From NCBI GenBank assembly GCA_963777515.1, contig CAVZQU010000007.1:310001-374000 (forward strand): a stretch of 64,000 bases of DNA, in the 5' to 3' direction. Below the pieces are notes generated by a model that saw only the letters and a list, made by a program, of their open reading frames with translations, did no database searches and had not been told where the DNA came from. Made by a program: the position numbers and the translations under genes. Shown piece by piece: positions 10,783 to 18,417 of this stretch (the first letter of the stretch is position 1; each line of letters opens with the position of its first letter). This DNA comes from CAVSWT01 sp963777515. GTDB lineage: Bacteria; Bacteroidota; Ignavibacteria; Ignavibacteriales; Ignavibacteriaceae.

Positions 10783-11484
10783 CTATCGTGTGGTAAATAT
10801 TAAATAAATACCGCCAAGAATAACCAGAGCTCCGCAAATTCTTTTTATCAAAAGAATTGTTTTCGAACCCTCACTCCAGTTCAAATATTTTTGAACTTTT
10901 CCGGTTAACGTTCCGGCTCCGACAATTACTGAACAATGCCCTAATCCGAATGCCAAAAGAAATGTTACTGCTTGTAAATAATTTGTCTGCGCTGTTTGGA
11001 ATACAACACCAAGCACCGGAGCTATAAATGCAAAAGTGCAAGGCCCTAACGCCAATCCAAACAGCAATCCTAAAACTAAAGCAGCTAATAATCCTTTTGA
11101 TTTTGTTTTTTTTAATCCGGCTGAATTCCAATCTACTTTAATTATGTCAAGGAGATATAAACCTACAAGAAAAAATATTCCTGCCACAAGATAGTTCCCC
11201 ACTCCTCCAATATCGCCCATCAATCTTCCGAGTGAAGCAGTAATTATTCCTATCAAAGCTATTGTAACTAATATTCCTACCGAGAAGATTAAAGAAATAT
11301 TGAAAGTTCTTCTCAATGAAATTTTTCCTTGTGAACTTATAAATCCGACAACAAGCGGAATGCTTGAAAGATGGCATGGCGAAAGTAATATTGATAATAT
11401 CCCCCAAGCAAATGATGCAAAAACTGCAAGCCAAATTGCGCCGTTCATTGCTTCGTAAAGTGAAGTAAAAATTCCCTCAAACAT
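10783..11484 (-). CDS. ccdA: CcdA-family thiol-disulfide transmembrane protein
   Basis: 233 residues, six hydrophobic segments. The two redox cysteines sit in the family contexts LLSPCHLSSIP and LALGPCTFAFIAP. CcdA carries reducing equivalents from cytoplasmic thioredoxin across the inner membrane to periplasmic thioredoxins. The gene ends the arsenic island and starts two bases after the stop of a secreted thioredoxin gene, its likely electron acceptor. A role in keeping periplasmic or membrane thiols reduced under arsenic stress is inferred. Confidence 0.9.
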   Translation of the reverse strand: MFEGIFTSLYEAMNGAIWLAVFASFAWGILSILLSPCHLSSIPLVVGFISSQGKISLRRTFNISLIFSVGILVTIALIGIITASLGRLMGDIGGVGNYLVAGIFFLVGLYLLDIIKVDWNSAGLKKTKSKGLLAALVLGLLFGLALGPCTFAFIAPVLGVVFQTAQTNYLQAVTFLLAFGLGHCSVIVGAGTLTGKVQKYLNWSEGSKTILLIKRICGALVILGGIYLIFTTR

Positions 11485-11485
11485 T

Positions 11486-11881
11486 TTAACCCTTATTATC
11501 TTTTAGTTTTAATCCCTTAGTTTTAAGAAGTTTGTGAATTTCCTCTTCGGGGTAAAACCCTTCATGCCGGAAAAACTCTTTCCCATTTGCATCCAGAAAT
11601 ACCTGGGTTGGGATTAACTTAATACCATACTTTTGAGCATAAGGTTTTTGTTCATCTGTCCAAACATCATAAAAAGTAACTTTTACTTGTTCCCCATATT
11701 TTGCCTCAATCGCTTTCATTACCGGCTGCATTGCTTTACAGGGTATGCAGTTGATAGAACCAAGTTCAATAAAAGTAACTTTTGGTTTTGTTATTTTTTT
11801 TTCGGCTTTTTTCTTTTGTGCATAAGCTGAAAAAGTTGTTAACATAAACAGAAGTGAAATTATAAAAATATTTTTTTTCAT
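11486..11881 (-). CDS. Secreted thioredoxin-family protein
   Basis: 131 residues with an N-terminal signal peptide (MKKNIFIISLLFMLTTFSAYAQ). The thioredoxin fold follows, with active site CIPC in the context GSINCIPCKAMQP and the cis-proline in LIPTQVF. Placed between ccdA and a small disulfide protein in a tightly packed operon (gaps of one to two bases), it is the obvious periplasmic partner of CcdA. The exact client is unknown. Confidence 0.88.
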   Translation of the reverse strand: MKKNIFIISLLFMLTTFSAYAQKKKAEKKITKPKVTFIELGSINCIPCKAMQPVMKAIEAKYGEQVKVTFYDVWTDEQKPYAQKYGIKLIPTQVFLDANGKEFFRHEGFYPEEEIHKLLKTKGLKLKDNKG

Positions 11882-11882
11882 T

Positions 11883-12122
11883 TTAGTTTTCCTTTAGCCA
11901 TTCTAATAATTGCTCTTCCTTAGGTATAATACCGCTGCTTTTTAGTTTTTCATTTATTACCAAACCGGGCGTCATCATTATTCCATAGCCCATCATTTCT
12001 TGAATGTCTTCAACTTTTATTACTTCAACTTGAAGATTGTTGATAGTGATTAAGTTTCTAACCTTTGCCTCAAGCGTTCTACACTTCGAACACCCAACAC
12101 CGAGTATTTTTACCGATGTCAT
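11883..12122 (-). CDS. Small thioredoxin-like redox protein (CxxC)
   Basis: 79 residues, no signal peptide. The N-terminus has GVGCSKCRTLE, the CxxC of the small redox-active disulfide protein family often found in ars operons, and MMTPGLVIN supplies the cis-proline region. It is paralogous to the 88-residue protein at 14926-15192 (GSGCTNCINLE, MSTPGLVVN). A role as electron donor to arsenate reductase or the adjacent permease is plausible from context only. Confidence 0.85.
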   Translation of the reverse strand: MTSVKILGVGCSKCRTLEAKVRNLITINNLQVEVIKVEDIQEMMGYGIMMTPGLVINEKLKSSGIIPKEEQLLEWLKEN

Positions 12123-12131
12123 TTTTATTCC

Positions 12132-12314
12132 TTATTTATTTATTAAAAAAATCTTATATCTTATTATCTCTGCTGAAAGTACACCGCCCGGATAAGATCT
12201 GCAAGCAAGAGACGGGTTTTGAGAAGATGGTAAATCTTCAACGTCTTTTCCTTCAATCAATAAAGTAGGTGAACCACCAGAAAACAATATGGTTATTAGT
12301 ATTCGGTTTAACAT
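12132..12314 (-). pseudogene. Short fragment resembling the C-terminal part of a metal-resistance thioredoxin-fold protein
   Basis: A 60-residue frame begins five bases after the permease stop. Its middle (GGSPTLLIEGKDVEDL, then NPSLACRSYPGG) resembles the tail of small thioredoxin-like/alkylmercury-lyase-associated proteins that accompany metal operons, but the part that would hold a CxxC is absent. The final ten residues look random. I read it as a truncated gene; it could also be a short functional peptide. Family placement is tentative. Confidence 0.45.
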
Positions 12315-12318
12315 ATTT

Positions 12319-13368
12319 CTAATAAATTAAATTGAAAAGAAATCCCACAATTATAATCCCCACTGCAACTACTCCGACAAAAACAAAAATCAGTTGCAAC
12401 TTGAGAACTTTTTTAAGAATGATTGTCTCGGGAAGCGAGAGGCCTATTACACTCATCATAAATGCAAGTACAGTTCCAAGCGATGCGCCTTTTTCAAGAA
12501 GTGCTTGAACAATCGGGATAATTCCAGCAGCATTAGAATACATTGGAACACCAAGCATAACGGCAATCGGAACAGACCACCACGCTGATTTTCCCATCAA
12601 ACCAGCCATAAAATTTTGCGGCACGTAACCATGAATGCCAGCGCCGACTGCAATTCCAATTATAATGTAGATCCAAACCTTGCCGACGATTTCTTTTACT
12701 GCATCTACTCCGGCAGTAATTCTTTCTCCAAAGGTTGGCTTTACTTCTTCTATTTGGGCCTGGTTAACTTTTATCTTATAAACCCAATCTTCAACATATC
12801 GTTCAAGTTTTAATCTTCCGATTACAAAACCGGAAATCATAGCTATAAGTAATCCGGTTGACATATATAAAAGTGCAGTCTTCCACCCAAACAGACCAAA
12901 GAGAAGAACAACTGCAACTTCATTTATCATAGGCGCTGCAATTAAAAAAGAAAATGTAACACCAAGCGGTACACCGCTTTCTACAAATCCCAGAAACAAT
13001 GGTATTGCTGAACAAGAACAGAATGGCGTTACAATTCCCAACAAACTTGCTGAAACATTTCCTATAAAAAGTTTTTTACCGCCAAGCATTTTTCTTGTCT
13101 TCTCAGGAGAAAAGTAACTTCTGACTATGCCAACAACAAAAACTATTAATATAAGAAGCAACATGACTTTTGGCACTTCAAAAATGAAGAAGTTTATTGC
13201 ACTTGTTAAATGAGAATTTTTGGGAAGATTTATCAAATTTAATATTATCAAATCTGTAATGCTTTGAAGGCTTAAATAAATAATAAGCCATAAAGGCAAA
13301 AGCAATAATGAAATTGTAATTTTTTTATTTTCCCCTTTTAATAATTTAAACTCTACGAAAGAATTCAT
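12319..13368 (-). CDS. DUF318-type permease of the arsenic/metal efflux group
   Basis: 349 residues, about eight to ten membrane segments. The signature PFCSCSAIPLFLGF with the paired cysteines, and AAPMINEVAV, identify the predicted permease family (ArsP/SO_0444-like) that sits in ars and other metalloid operons. Some ArsP members export trivalent organoarsenicals, which would suit an operon that also encodes ArsM, but sequence alone does not settle the substrate. The gene is 12 bases downstream of acr3. Confidence 0.88.
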   Translation of the reverse strand: MNSFVEFKLLKGENKKITISLLLLPLWLIIYLSLQSITDLIILNLINLPKNSHLTSAINFFIFEVPKVMLLLILIVFVVGIVRSYFSPEKTRKMLGGKKLFIGNVSASLLGIVTPFCSCSAIPLFLGFVESGVPLGVTFSFLIAAPMINEVAVVLLFGLFGWKTALLYMSTGLLIAMISGFVIGRLKLERYVEDWVYKIKVNQAQIEEVKPTFGERITAGVDAVKEIVGKVWIYIIIGIAVGAGIHGYVPQNFMAGLMGKSAWWSVPIAVMLGVPMYSNAAGIIPIVQALLEKGASLGTVLAFMMSVIGLSLPETIILKKVLKLQLIFVFVGVVAVGIIIVGFLFNLIY

Positions 13369-13380
13369 TTTAACCCCTTT

Positions 13381-14463
13381 TTATGGACAAACATTAGGCG
13401 CTTTTACGGTTCCTTCTTCAACTTCCATGAAATATTTTTTTTGAAACCACAAAGCAACATTTACCAGGAGAATAAGAACAGGAACTTCAACAAGTGGCCC
13501 TATAACAGCAGCAAATGCTTCACCGCTATTAATGCCAAACACTGCTACCGCAACAGCAATAGCTAATTCGAAATTGTTGCTCGCTGCAGTAAATGATATT
13601 GTTGCCGTCTTGGAATAATCTGCACCGATTTTTCTTCCCATATAAAATGAAATGAAAAACATAATGATGAAATAGAAAACCAATGGAATTGCTATCCTTA
13701 CAACATCAAGCGGAATTTTCACAATGTATTCGCCTTTAAGTGAAAACATTACAATAATTGTAAACAACAATGCAATTAGGGTTATCGGGCTAATCTTTGG
13801 TATAAATTTATTCTGATACCATTCTTTGTTTTTTAATTTTATTAATGTGAACCGTGTAATTATTCCGGCAATAAATGGTATCCCCAAATAAATAAAAACG
13901 CTTTTCGCTATTTGACCGATTGTGATATCAACCTTAAAAGTTTTCAATCCTAAAGCCGAAGGAAGCACCGATAAGAATACATAAGCATAAATCGAAAAAA
14001 ACAAAACTTGAAAGATTGAGTTGAGTGCAACCAATCCGGCTGCATATTCTGTATCGCCTTTAGCCAATTCATTCCAAACAATAACCATTGCAATGCAGCG
14101 TGCAAGACCTATTAAAATTAATCCAGCCATATATTCAGGGTAGCCTTGCAAAAAGATTATAGCGAGTGCAAACATTAGTATTGGGCCGATTATCCAATTC
14201 TGAATTAGTGAAAGAGACAGTACCTTTACATTTTTGAAAACATCTCCAAGCTCTTCATACTTAACTTTTGCCAGCGGCGGATACATCATCAAAATCAATC
14301 CTATTGCAATCGGGATATTTGTTGTACCGGTTTGAAATGAGTTCCAGAAATCTACTATGCGGGGGAAAAGATAACCGGAAAATACTCCTATAAACATTGC
14401 AATAAAAATCCATAACGTAAGATAGCGGTCAAGGAATGATAATCTTTTTGTTACTATTGCCAT
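13381..14463 (-). CDS. acr3: ACR3-family arsenite efflux transporter
   Basis: 360 residues with ten hydrophobic segments. Typical ACR3 positions are visible: GLARCIAMVIVWNELA with the essential cysteine, AASNNFELAIAVAVAVFG, and VIGPLVEVPVLI. ACR3 exports arsenite across the inner membrane using the proton motive force. It follows arsC by one base, coupling reduction of arsenate with export of the product. Confidence 0.95.
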   Translation of the reverse strand: MAIVTKRLSFLDRYLTLWIFIAMFIGVFSGYLFPRIVDFWNSFQTGTTNIPIAIGLILMMYPPLAKVKYEELGDVFKNVKVLSLSLIQNWIIGPILMFALAIIFLQGYPEYMAGLILIGLARCIAMVIVWNELAKGDTEYAAGLVALNSIFQVLFFSIYAYVFLSVLPSALGLKTFKVDITIGQIAKSVFIYLGIPFIAGIITRFTLIKLKNKEWYQNKFIPKISPITLIALLFTIIVMFSLKGEYIVKIPLDVVRIAIPLVFYFIIMFFISFYMGRKIGADYSKTATISFTAASNNFELAIAVAVAVFGINSGEAFAAVIGPLVEVPVLILLVNVALWFQKKYFMEVEEGTVKAPNVCP

Positions 14464-14464
14464 T

Positions 14465-14923
14465 TTATTTTACTTCACCTTCAGCTAATAATTTACTTTC
14501 AACCTCTCTTATCCAATTTTTTATTTTAATTTTTATTTGGTCTCTAATTATACTCGTCTTTAAAAGCTTTTCCTCATAAGTCCCTTCAATTGCAGCCGGA
14601 TCCGGAAAACTCCAATGCAGTCGTTCACAAACCCCGGGAAATATAGGACACCGTTCTGCCGAAGCTTCATCACATACCGTAATTACATACCTGTACATTT
14701 TCCCCTTCTTAAAGAAATCAAATACGTCTTTTGTTTTATTATTCGAAATATCAATTCCGTCTACTTTCATTGCTTCAACAGCAAAAGGATTTAGGCTGCC
14801 CGGTTCAAGTCCGGCACTTTCTGCTTCAAATTTTCCGTTACCGAAAAGATTAAGATATGCTTCAGCCATTTGACTGCGGGCACTGTTATGAATACAAACA
14901 AAAAGTATTTTCATTTTATCCAT
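14465..14923 (-). CDS. arsC: Arsenate reductase, low-molecular-weight phosphatase fold
   Basis: 152 residues. The P-loop reads VCIHNSARSQMAEA; VITVCDEASAERCP holds the further cysteines, and HWSFPDPAA the general-acid loop. This is the thioredoxin-coupled ArsC class. Two starts are possible (14923 or 14914); the first leaves three bases to the preceding stop. The protein reduces arsenate to arsenite for ACR3. A second, diverged ArsC lies two genes upstream. Confidence 0.93.
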   Translation of the reverse strand: MDKMKILFVCIHNSARSQMAEAYLNLFGNGKFEAESAGLEPGSLNPFAVEAMKVDGIDISNNKTKDVFDFFKKGKMYRYVITVCDEASAERCPIFPGVCERLHWSFPDPAAIEGTYEEKLLKTSIIRDQIKIKIKNWIREVESKLLAEGEVK

Positions 14924-14925
14924 AA

Positions 14926-15192
14926 TTACTCTGATTTAATATTTATTCCTTCAAATGCATCCATCAACCAGTGAGTTACTGTAGATTTAGTAGGCAGCTT
15001 TCCACTATGAATTACTTTCCCATTTACAACAAGTCCCGGTGTGCTCATTATTCCGTAGCTCATTATATCTTTATAATCGGTTACTTTTTCTATCTCTGCT
15101 TCAATGCTGTTTTCAGTTACTACTTCTCTGCAAAGTTTTTCAAGATTTATGCAGTTCGTACAACCCGATCCAAGTACTTTTATATTTAGCAT
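14926..15192 (-). CDS. Small thioredoxin-like redox protein (CxxC)
   Basis: 88 residues with CTNC near the N-terminus (GSGCTNCINLE) and MSTPGLVVNGKV near residue 50. Paralogue of the 79-residue protein at 11883-12122. It lies exactly between the two arsC genes, three and four bases from each, so service as reductant for one or both ArsC enzymes is likely by context; it is not shown by sequence. Confidence 0.85.
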   Translation of the reverse strand: MLNIKVLGSGCTNCINLEKLCREVVTENSIEAEIEKVTDYKDIMSYGIMSTPGLVVNGKVIHSGKLPTKSTVTHWLMDAFEGINIKSE

Positions 15193-15195
15193 TTC

Positions 15196-15621
15196 TTAAC
15201 TCCTTAAATTGTCTTTATAAAATTTATAAAAGTCATTTTTAATTTCATCTCTGATTCTTCTAAACTCCGAGATAATTTCTTTTTCAGTGCCTTTTACTTC
15301 TGCCGGATCTTCAAATCCAATGTGCAATTGTTTGCCAACCTTACCGATAAATACCGGGCAAGTTTCCTTTGCATTATTACAGACTGTAATAACATAATCA
15401 AAAGATTCATTTATAAATTTCTCAACGCTTTTGGGAGAATTATTATGTATGTCAATTCCTAATTCTTCCATGACTTTTATTGCTTTGGGATGAACTATTG
15501 AAGAAGGATTTGTGCCTGCCGAATTTACTTGCAACTGTGAATCGAAAGATTTTAGAAAACCTTCTGCCATTTGACTGCGGCAGCTATTGCCTGTACAAAG
15601 TATCAAAATTCTTTTATTCAT
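15196..15621 (-). CDS. arsC: Second arsenate reductase/low-molecular-weight protein-tyrosine-phosphatase-like protein
   Basis: 141 residues. P-loop LCTGNSCRSQMAEG, then VITVCNNAKETCPVF and HIGFEDPAEVKG, matching the Staphylococcus-type ArsC arrangement. It differs clearly from the ArsC at 14465-14923, so this is not a recent tandem copy. Both keep the catalytic Cys and Arg of the P-loop. The pair may differ in reductant or be specialised for different thiols. Confidence 0.92.
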   Translation of the reverse strand: MNKRILILCTGNSCRSQMAEGFLKSFDSQLQVNSAGTNPSSIVHPKAIKVMEELGIDIHNNSPKSVEKFINESFDYVITVCNNAKETCPVFIGKVGKQLHIGFEDPAEVKGTEKEIISEFRRIRDEIKNDFYKFYKDNLRS

Positions 15622-15639
15622 TAATAAATTATATTTTAT

Positions 15640-16440
15640 TTATATTTTATAACCAACAACTGTAATGCTAAAAATTCCTTTAAGGTTTTCTTTGTATTCT
15701 TTAATCCCTTCATCCGTTAAATATTTTTCAAGTATATCTTGAGGAAGTTCTATAGTTTTCTCTTTTTTTATTTCAACATTATGAAAACCGGCTTTAGAAA
15801 TAATTTCTAAATATTCATCATGCTGAACGGCTCCAGCTACGCAGCCGGCATACATTTCAGCAGATTTTTTCAGCTCAAAATTTAACTGGCCTTTAATTAC
15901 TATATCAGAGACACAAAAATGTGCACCAGGCTTTAAGATTCTATTAATTTCTGAAAAAGCTTTTTGTTTGTTTGGAACTAAATTTAAAACACAATTACTT
16001 ACTACTACATCAACGATGCTATCTTCAATCGGCATTTCTTCAATATCACCTAATTTGAATTCTACATTTTTATATCCGAGCTTAGCATTGTTTTTATTGG
16101 CTTTCTCTATCATTTCCTCAGTCATATCAAGCCCAATAACTTTTCCTTCATCCCCAACTATTGCACGTGCGACAAATACATCATTGCCTGCTCCAGCACC
16201 TAAATCAACAACAGTATCTCCTTTTTTTATTGCCGCAAACTCAGTCGGTAATCCGCATCCCAATCCTAGATCAGCTTCTGAAACATAGCCTTCAACATTT
16301 GAATAATCATCTTTCATAATTGAATAGTCAACTACTTTGGAACTATTACATCCGCAGCCGCATCCATTATTTAATGTTGCAGTAGCAATCTCAGCATATT
16401 TTTCTTTAACAACTTTTTTCAAATCGTTTGAAGTTTCCAT
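15640..16440 (-). CDS. arsM: Arsenite methyltransferase
   Basis: 266 residues. An N-terminal cysteine cluster CGCGCNSS, the SAM-binding motif VVDLGAGAGNDVF, and the arsenite-binding cysteines in SNCVLNLVPNK and YAGCVAGAVQH are those of ArsM. The enzyme makes methylated arsenicals from arsenite and SAM, usually with thioredoxin-type reductants, of which this operon has several. It is the first structural gene after arsR, 17 bases away, so it is likely made at the highest level in the operon. Confidence 0.95.
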   Translation of the reverse strand: METSNDLKKVVKEKYAEIATATLNNGCGCGCNSSKVVDYSIMKDDYSNVEGYVSEADLGLGCGLPTEFAAIKKGDTVVDLGAGAGNDVFVARAIVGDEGKVIGLDMTEEMIEKANKNNAKLGYKNVEFKLGDIEEMPIEDSIVDVVVSNCVLNLVPNKQKAFSEINRILKPGAHFCVSDIVIKGQLNFELKKSAEMYAGCVAGAVQHDEYLEIISKAGFHNVEIKKEKTIELPQDILEKYLTDEGIKEYKENLKGIFSITVVGYKI

Positions 16441-16457
16441 TTGATTCTCCTTTTATT

Positions 16458-16775
16458 TTAACAACAACCTATTTTATTAAATAGCTTATCCAATGAATTT
16501 TTAGCTTTCAAAAGCGCTTTATTATTTACACAATAACAAATTCTCGGACCATCTATTTCACCCTGAATCAAACCAACTCGTTTTAATTCTTTTAGATGCT
16601 GTGAAACAGTTGCCTGTGCAAGCGGCAGTTCATCAACAATATTGCCTACCATACAGCCGTTTATTTCTGTTAAAATTTTCAAAATTCTAATTCTCGCAGG
16701 GTGTGAAAGGGCTTTAGCTACATCTGCCAGCCAAATATCTTCTTGTGTGAATTCTTGTTTTTTTGTTGCAGCCAT
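16458..16775 (-). CDS. arsR: ArsR-family metalloregulator
   Basis: 105 residues with the winged helix PLAQATVSQHLKELKRVGL and IDGPRICYCVN in the wing. Candidate As(III) cysteines are Cys in INGCMV, CYC, and the C-terminal GCC; the usual ELCVCDL motif of alpha3-type ArsR is absent, so the metal site is of another type. As first gene of the ten-gene operon, with an inverted repeat just upstream, it should repress the island until arsenite binds. Confidence 0.92.
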   Translation of the reverse strand: MAATKKQEFTQEDIWLADVAKALSHPARIRILKILTEINGCMVGNIVDELPLAQATVSQHLKELKRVGLIQGEIDGPRICYCVNNKALLKAKNSLDKLFNKIGCC

Positions 16776-16796
16776 TTTATTAATTCCTTAATCGCT

Positions 16797-16814
16797 TATC
16801 GTAAATATACGATA
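16797..16814 (-). promoter_or_regulatory. Probable ArsR operator
   Basis: A perfect inverted repeat TATCGTA-AATA-TACGATA lies 22 bases before the arsR start, the position expected for an autoregulatory ArsR box overlapping the promoter. Seven-base arms with a four-base centre fit the dimeric winged-helix footprint. Confidence 0.7.
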
Positions 16815-16985
16815 GATATAAATCCATGTCAAGATTATCTAATGAAATATTTTAAATAATTTTAGTATACCTATAAAACCCTAATCTAATTTCATTATCT
16901 TATACTTGAAAATGTATAACTGAATTATTATTATATTAAATAACATAATTAAACACATCCTTTGCAATGGGCATAAATCTGTAAA

Positions 16986-17678
16986 ATGAAAAAAATCTCA
17001 ATATTAGTTATAGAAGACAACCGGCTTTTGCGGGAAGGATTAACTTCTATGATCAATGAACAAACTGATCTTAAAGTTGCAGCTTCATTTGGAGATTGTT
17101 CAAAGGCAATACAATTTATTCGCAATACTCAACCCACTTTAGTACTTTTGGATTTAGGTTTACGAAATCAAAACAGCTTGCAGCTTGTAAAAGAATTAAA
17201 AAAAGATTTTCACAAGATCAAAATTATTGTTATGGACCTTGTTCCCTTACAGGAAGATTTATTGGTATTTGTACAGGCAGGCGTCTCGGGATTTATACTA
17301 AAAGAAGCAACTGTTAATGATTTTCTTAGAACGATTAGATCAGTTGCAAGTGGTGAGAATATACTGCCGCCTAATCTTGCAGAATCACTTTTTTCTCAAA
17401 TTGTTAATAAGGCTGTAAGTGAGTCAAATCATTCGAAGTTAAACAGCTCGGTTAGAATGACGAAACGGGAACGGCAGGTGATAGAATTAGTTGCAGATGG
17501 ATTAACAAATAAAGAAATTGCTCAGAATCTACATCTCTCAACATATACCGTAAAAAGCCATATTCATAATATACTTGAAAAGCTCGCTCTTCATACCCGT
17601 GTACAGATAGCAAAATACGCACATACATCTGATGATTATAATACTGTTGTAAAATCGATTTCACTTTTAGACAAATAA
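16986..17678 (+). CDS. LuxR/NarL-type response regulator (paralogue 1 of 3)
   Basis: 230 residues. Receiver: acidic pair in VIEDNRLL, acceptor Asp in LLDLGLRNQ, Lys in GFILKEA. The position after beta-4 that is normally Thr or Ser reads Asp (IIVMDLVP). The C-terminal HTH is typical (MTKRERQVIELVADGL ... YTVKSHIHNILEKL). Closely similar proteins occur at 28594 and 36597; the three share this Asp. No kinase gene is directly attached; the gene is divergent from arsR, with no motif copy in front, only a weak CATCCTTTGC match. Confidence 0.92.
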   Translation: MKKISILVIEDNRLLREGLTSMINEQTDLKVAASFGDCSKAIQFIRNTQPTLVLLDLGLRNQNSLQLVKELKKDFHKIKIIVMDLVPLQEDLLVFVQAGVSGFILKEATVNDFLRTIRSVASGENILPPNLAESLFSQIVNKAVSESNHSKLNSSVRMTKRERQVIELVADGLTNKEIAQNLHLSTYTVKSHIHNILEKLALHTRVQIAKYAHTSDDYNTVVKSISLLDK

Positions 17679-17841
17679 AATTTTAAAACATCATTACTCC
17701 CTTATATTTTAACTTTTAAAGATTCTTTTCCATTGATTTTCTTTAGCATATAATTCTAAATTGAAAGATATGATTGCTCCATCTAAAGAAATGATTGTAT
17801 TCCCATTTAGCGTCAATTATAATATCAATTAGATTAAAGGA

Positions 17842-17872
17842 TTAACTACTTTTTCATCCCTTTGAATGATTT
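17842..17872 (+). promoter_or_regulatory. Shared 31-bp motif, copy a
   Basis: TTAACTACTTTTTCATCC followed by CTTTGAATGATTT; matches the consensus in the CATCCCTTTG core. It ends 59 bases before the CsbD-like gene at 17932. Consensus halves over all copies: GTAGTTCCTTTTTCATCC and CTTTGCCCGATTG. Confidence 0.6.
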
Positions 17873-17931
17873 TATATGCAACGGTTTATTTGTAATATAA
17901 TTTGACATTAATAATCAGGAAAGATAATCTT

Positions 17932-18117
17932 ATGTATCAAATAAATAACAAAGGAAATTGGAAGGCTCTTAAAAAAAAGATATTGCTGGCATATCCAACA
18001 ATAACTGAAGCTGATTTAAAATTAGAGGATGGCAATGAATTTGAACTTATTGCCAAATTACAAGAAAAGTTTTTAAAGACCAGAAGTGAAATTGTTAGAA
18101 TGATTGATAAGCTGTAG
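17932..18117 (+). CDS. CsbD-like small stress protein
   Basis: 61 residues from the ATG at 17932, eight bases after an AGGAAAG ribosome site; a TTG start 30 bases earlier is less likely. The pattern GNWKALKKKI ... ITEADLKL ... LIAKLQEKFLKTRSEI follows the CsbD layout (WxxLKGK, Lxx-Dl, G-xxxLxGkLqekyG), with the glycines largely missing. CsbD proteins are abundant general-stress proteins of unknown mechanism. Preceded by motif copy a. A relative lies at 23383. Confidence 0.65.
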   Translation: MYQINNKGNWKALKKKILLAYPTITEADLKLEDGNEFELIAKLQEKFLKTRSEIVRMIDKL

Positions 18118-18256
18118 TATATTATTAAAACCCACATTGTATTTAAGAATATTTAATAATAGCTATACAACACCTACATTGGAAAATATATATAATAAAA
18201 GTTTATAAAAAATCCTTACCCAGCCAAATATTACCTACATCTATCACCCAAAAGGA

Positions 18257-18287
18257 TTAATCCTTTTTTCATTCGTTAGAGTCATTT
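18257..18287 (+). promoter_or_regulatory. Shared 31-bp motif, copy b (degenerate)
   Basis: TTAATCCTTTTTTCATTC followed by GTTAGAGTCATTT. The left half is good, the right half weak. It ends 130 bases before the first radical SAM gene. Least certain of the eight copies. Confidence 0.4.
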
Positions 18288-18417
18288 ATAATATATCGCA
18301 TTATCCTTAGTTTATTCAAAAGTAATGCTGTATGTTAGTCACTTCATTGCTTTAAAATAAATTTAATCCCTTATATAGATACAATCAATTAATATATCAG
18401 CAAAGAAAGAATATACA

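Noticed and set aside
16956..16975. CATCCTTTGC before response regulator 1 as a ninth motif copy
   Set aside because: Only the core matches; the GTAGTTC and CGATTG ends are absent and the spacing to the start is too short.
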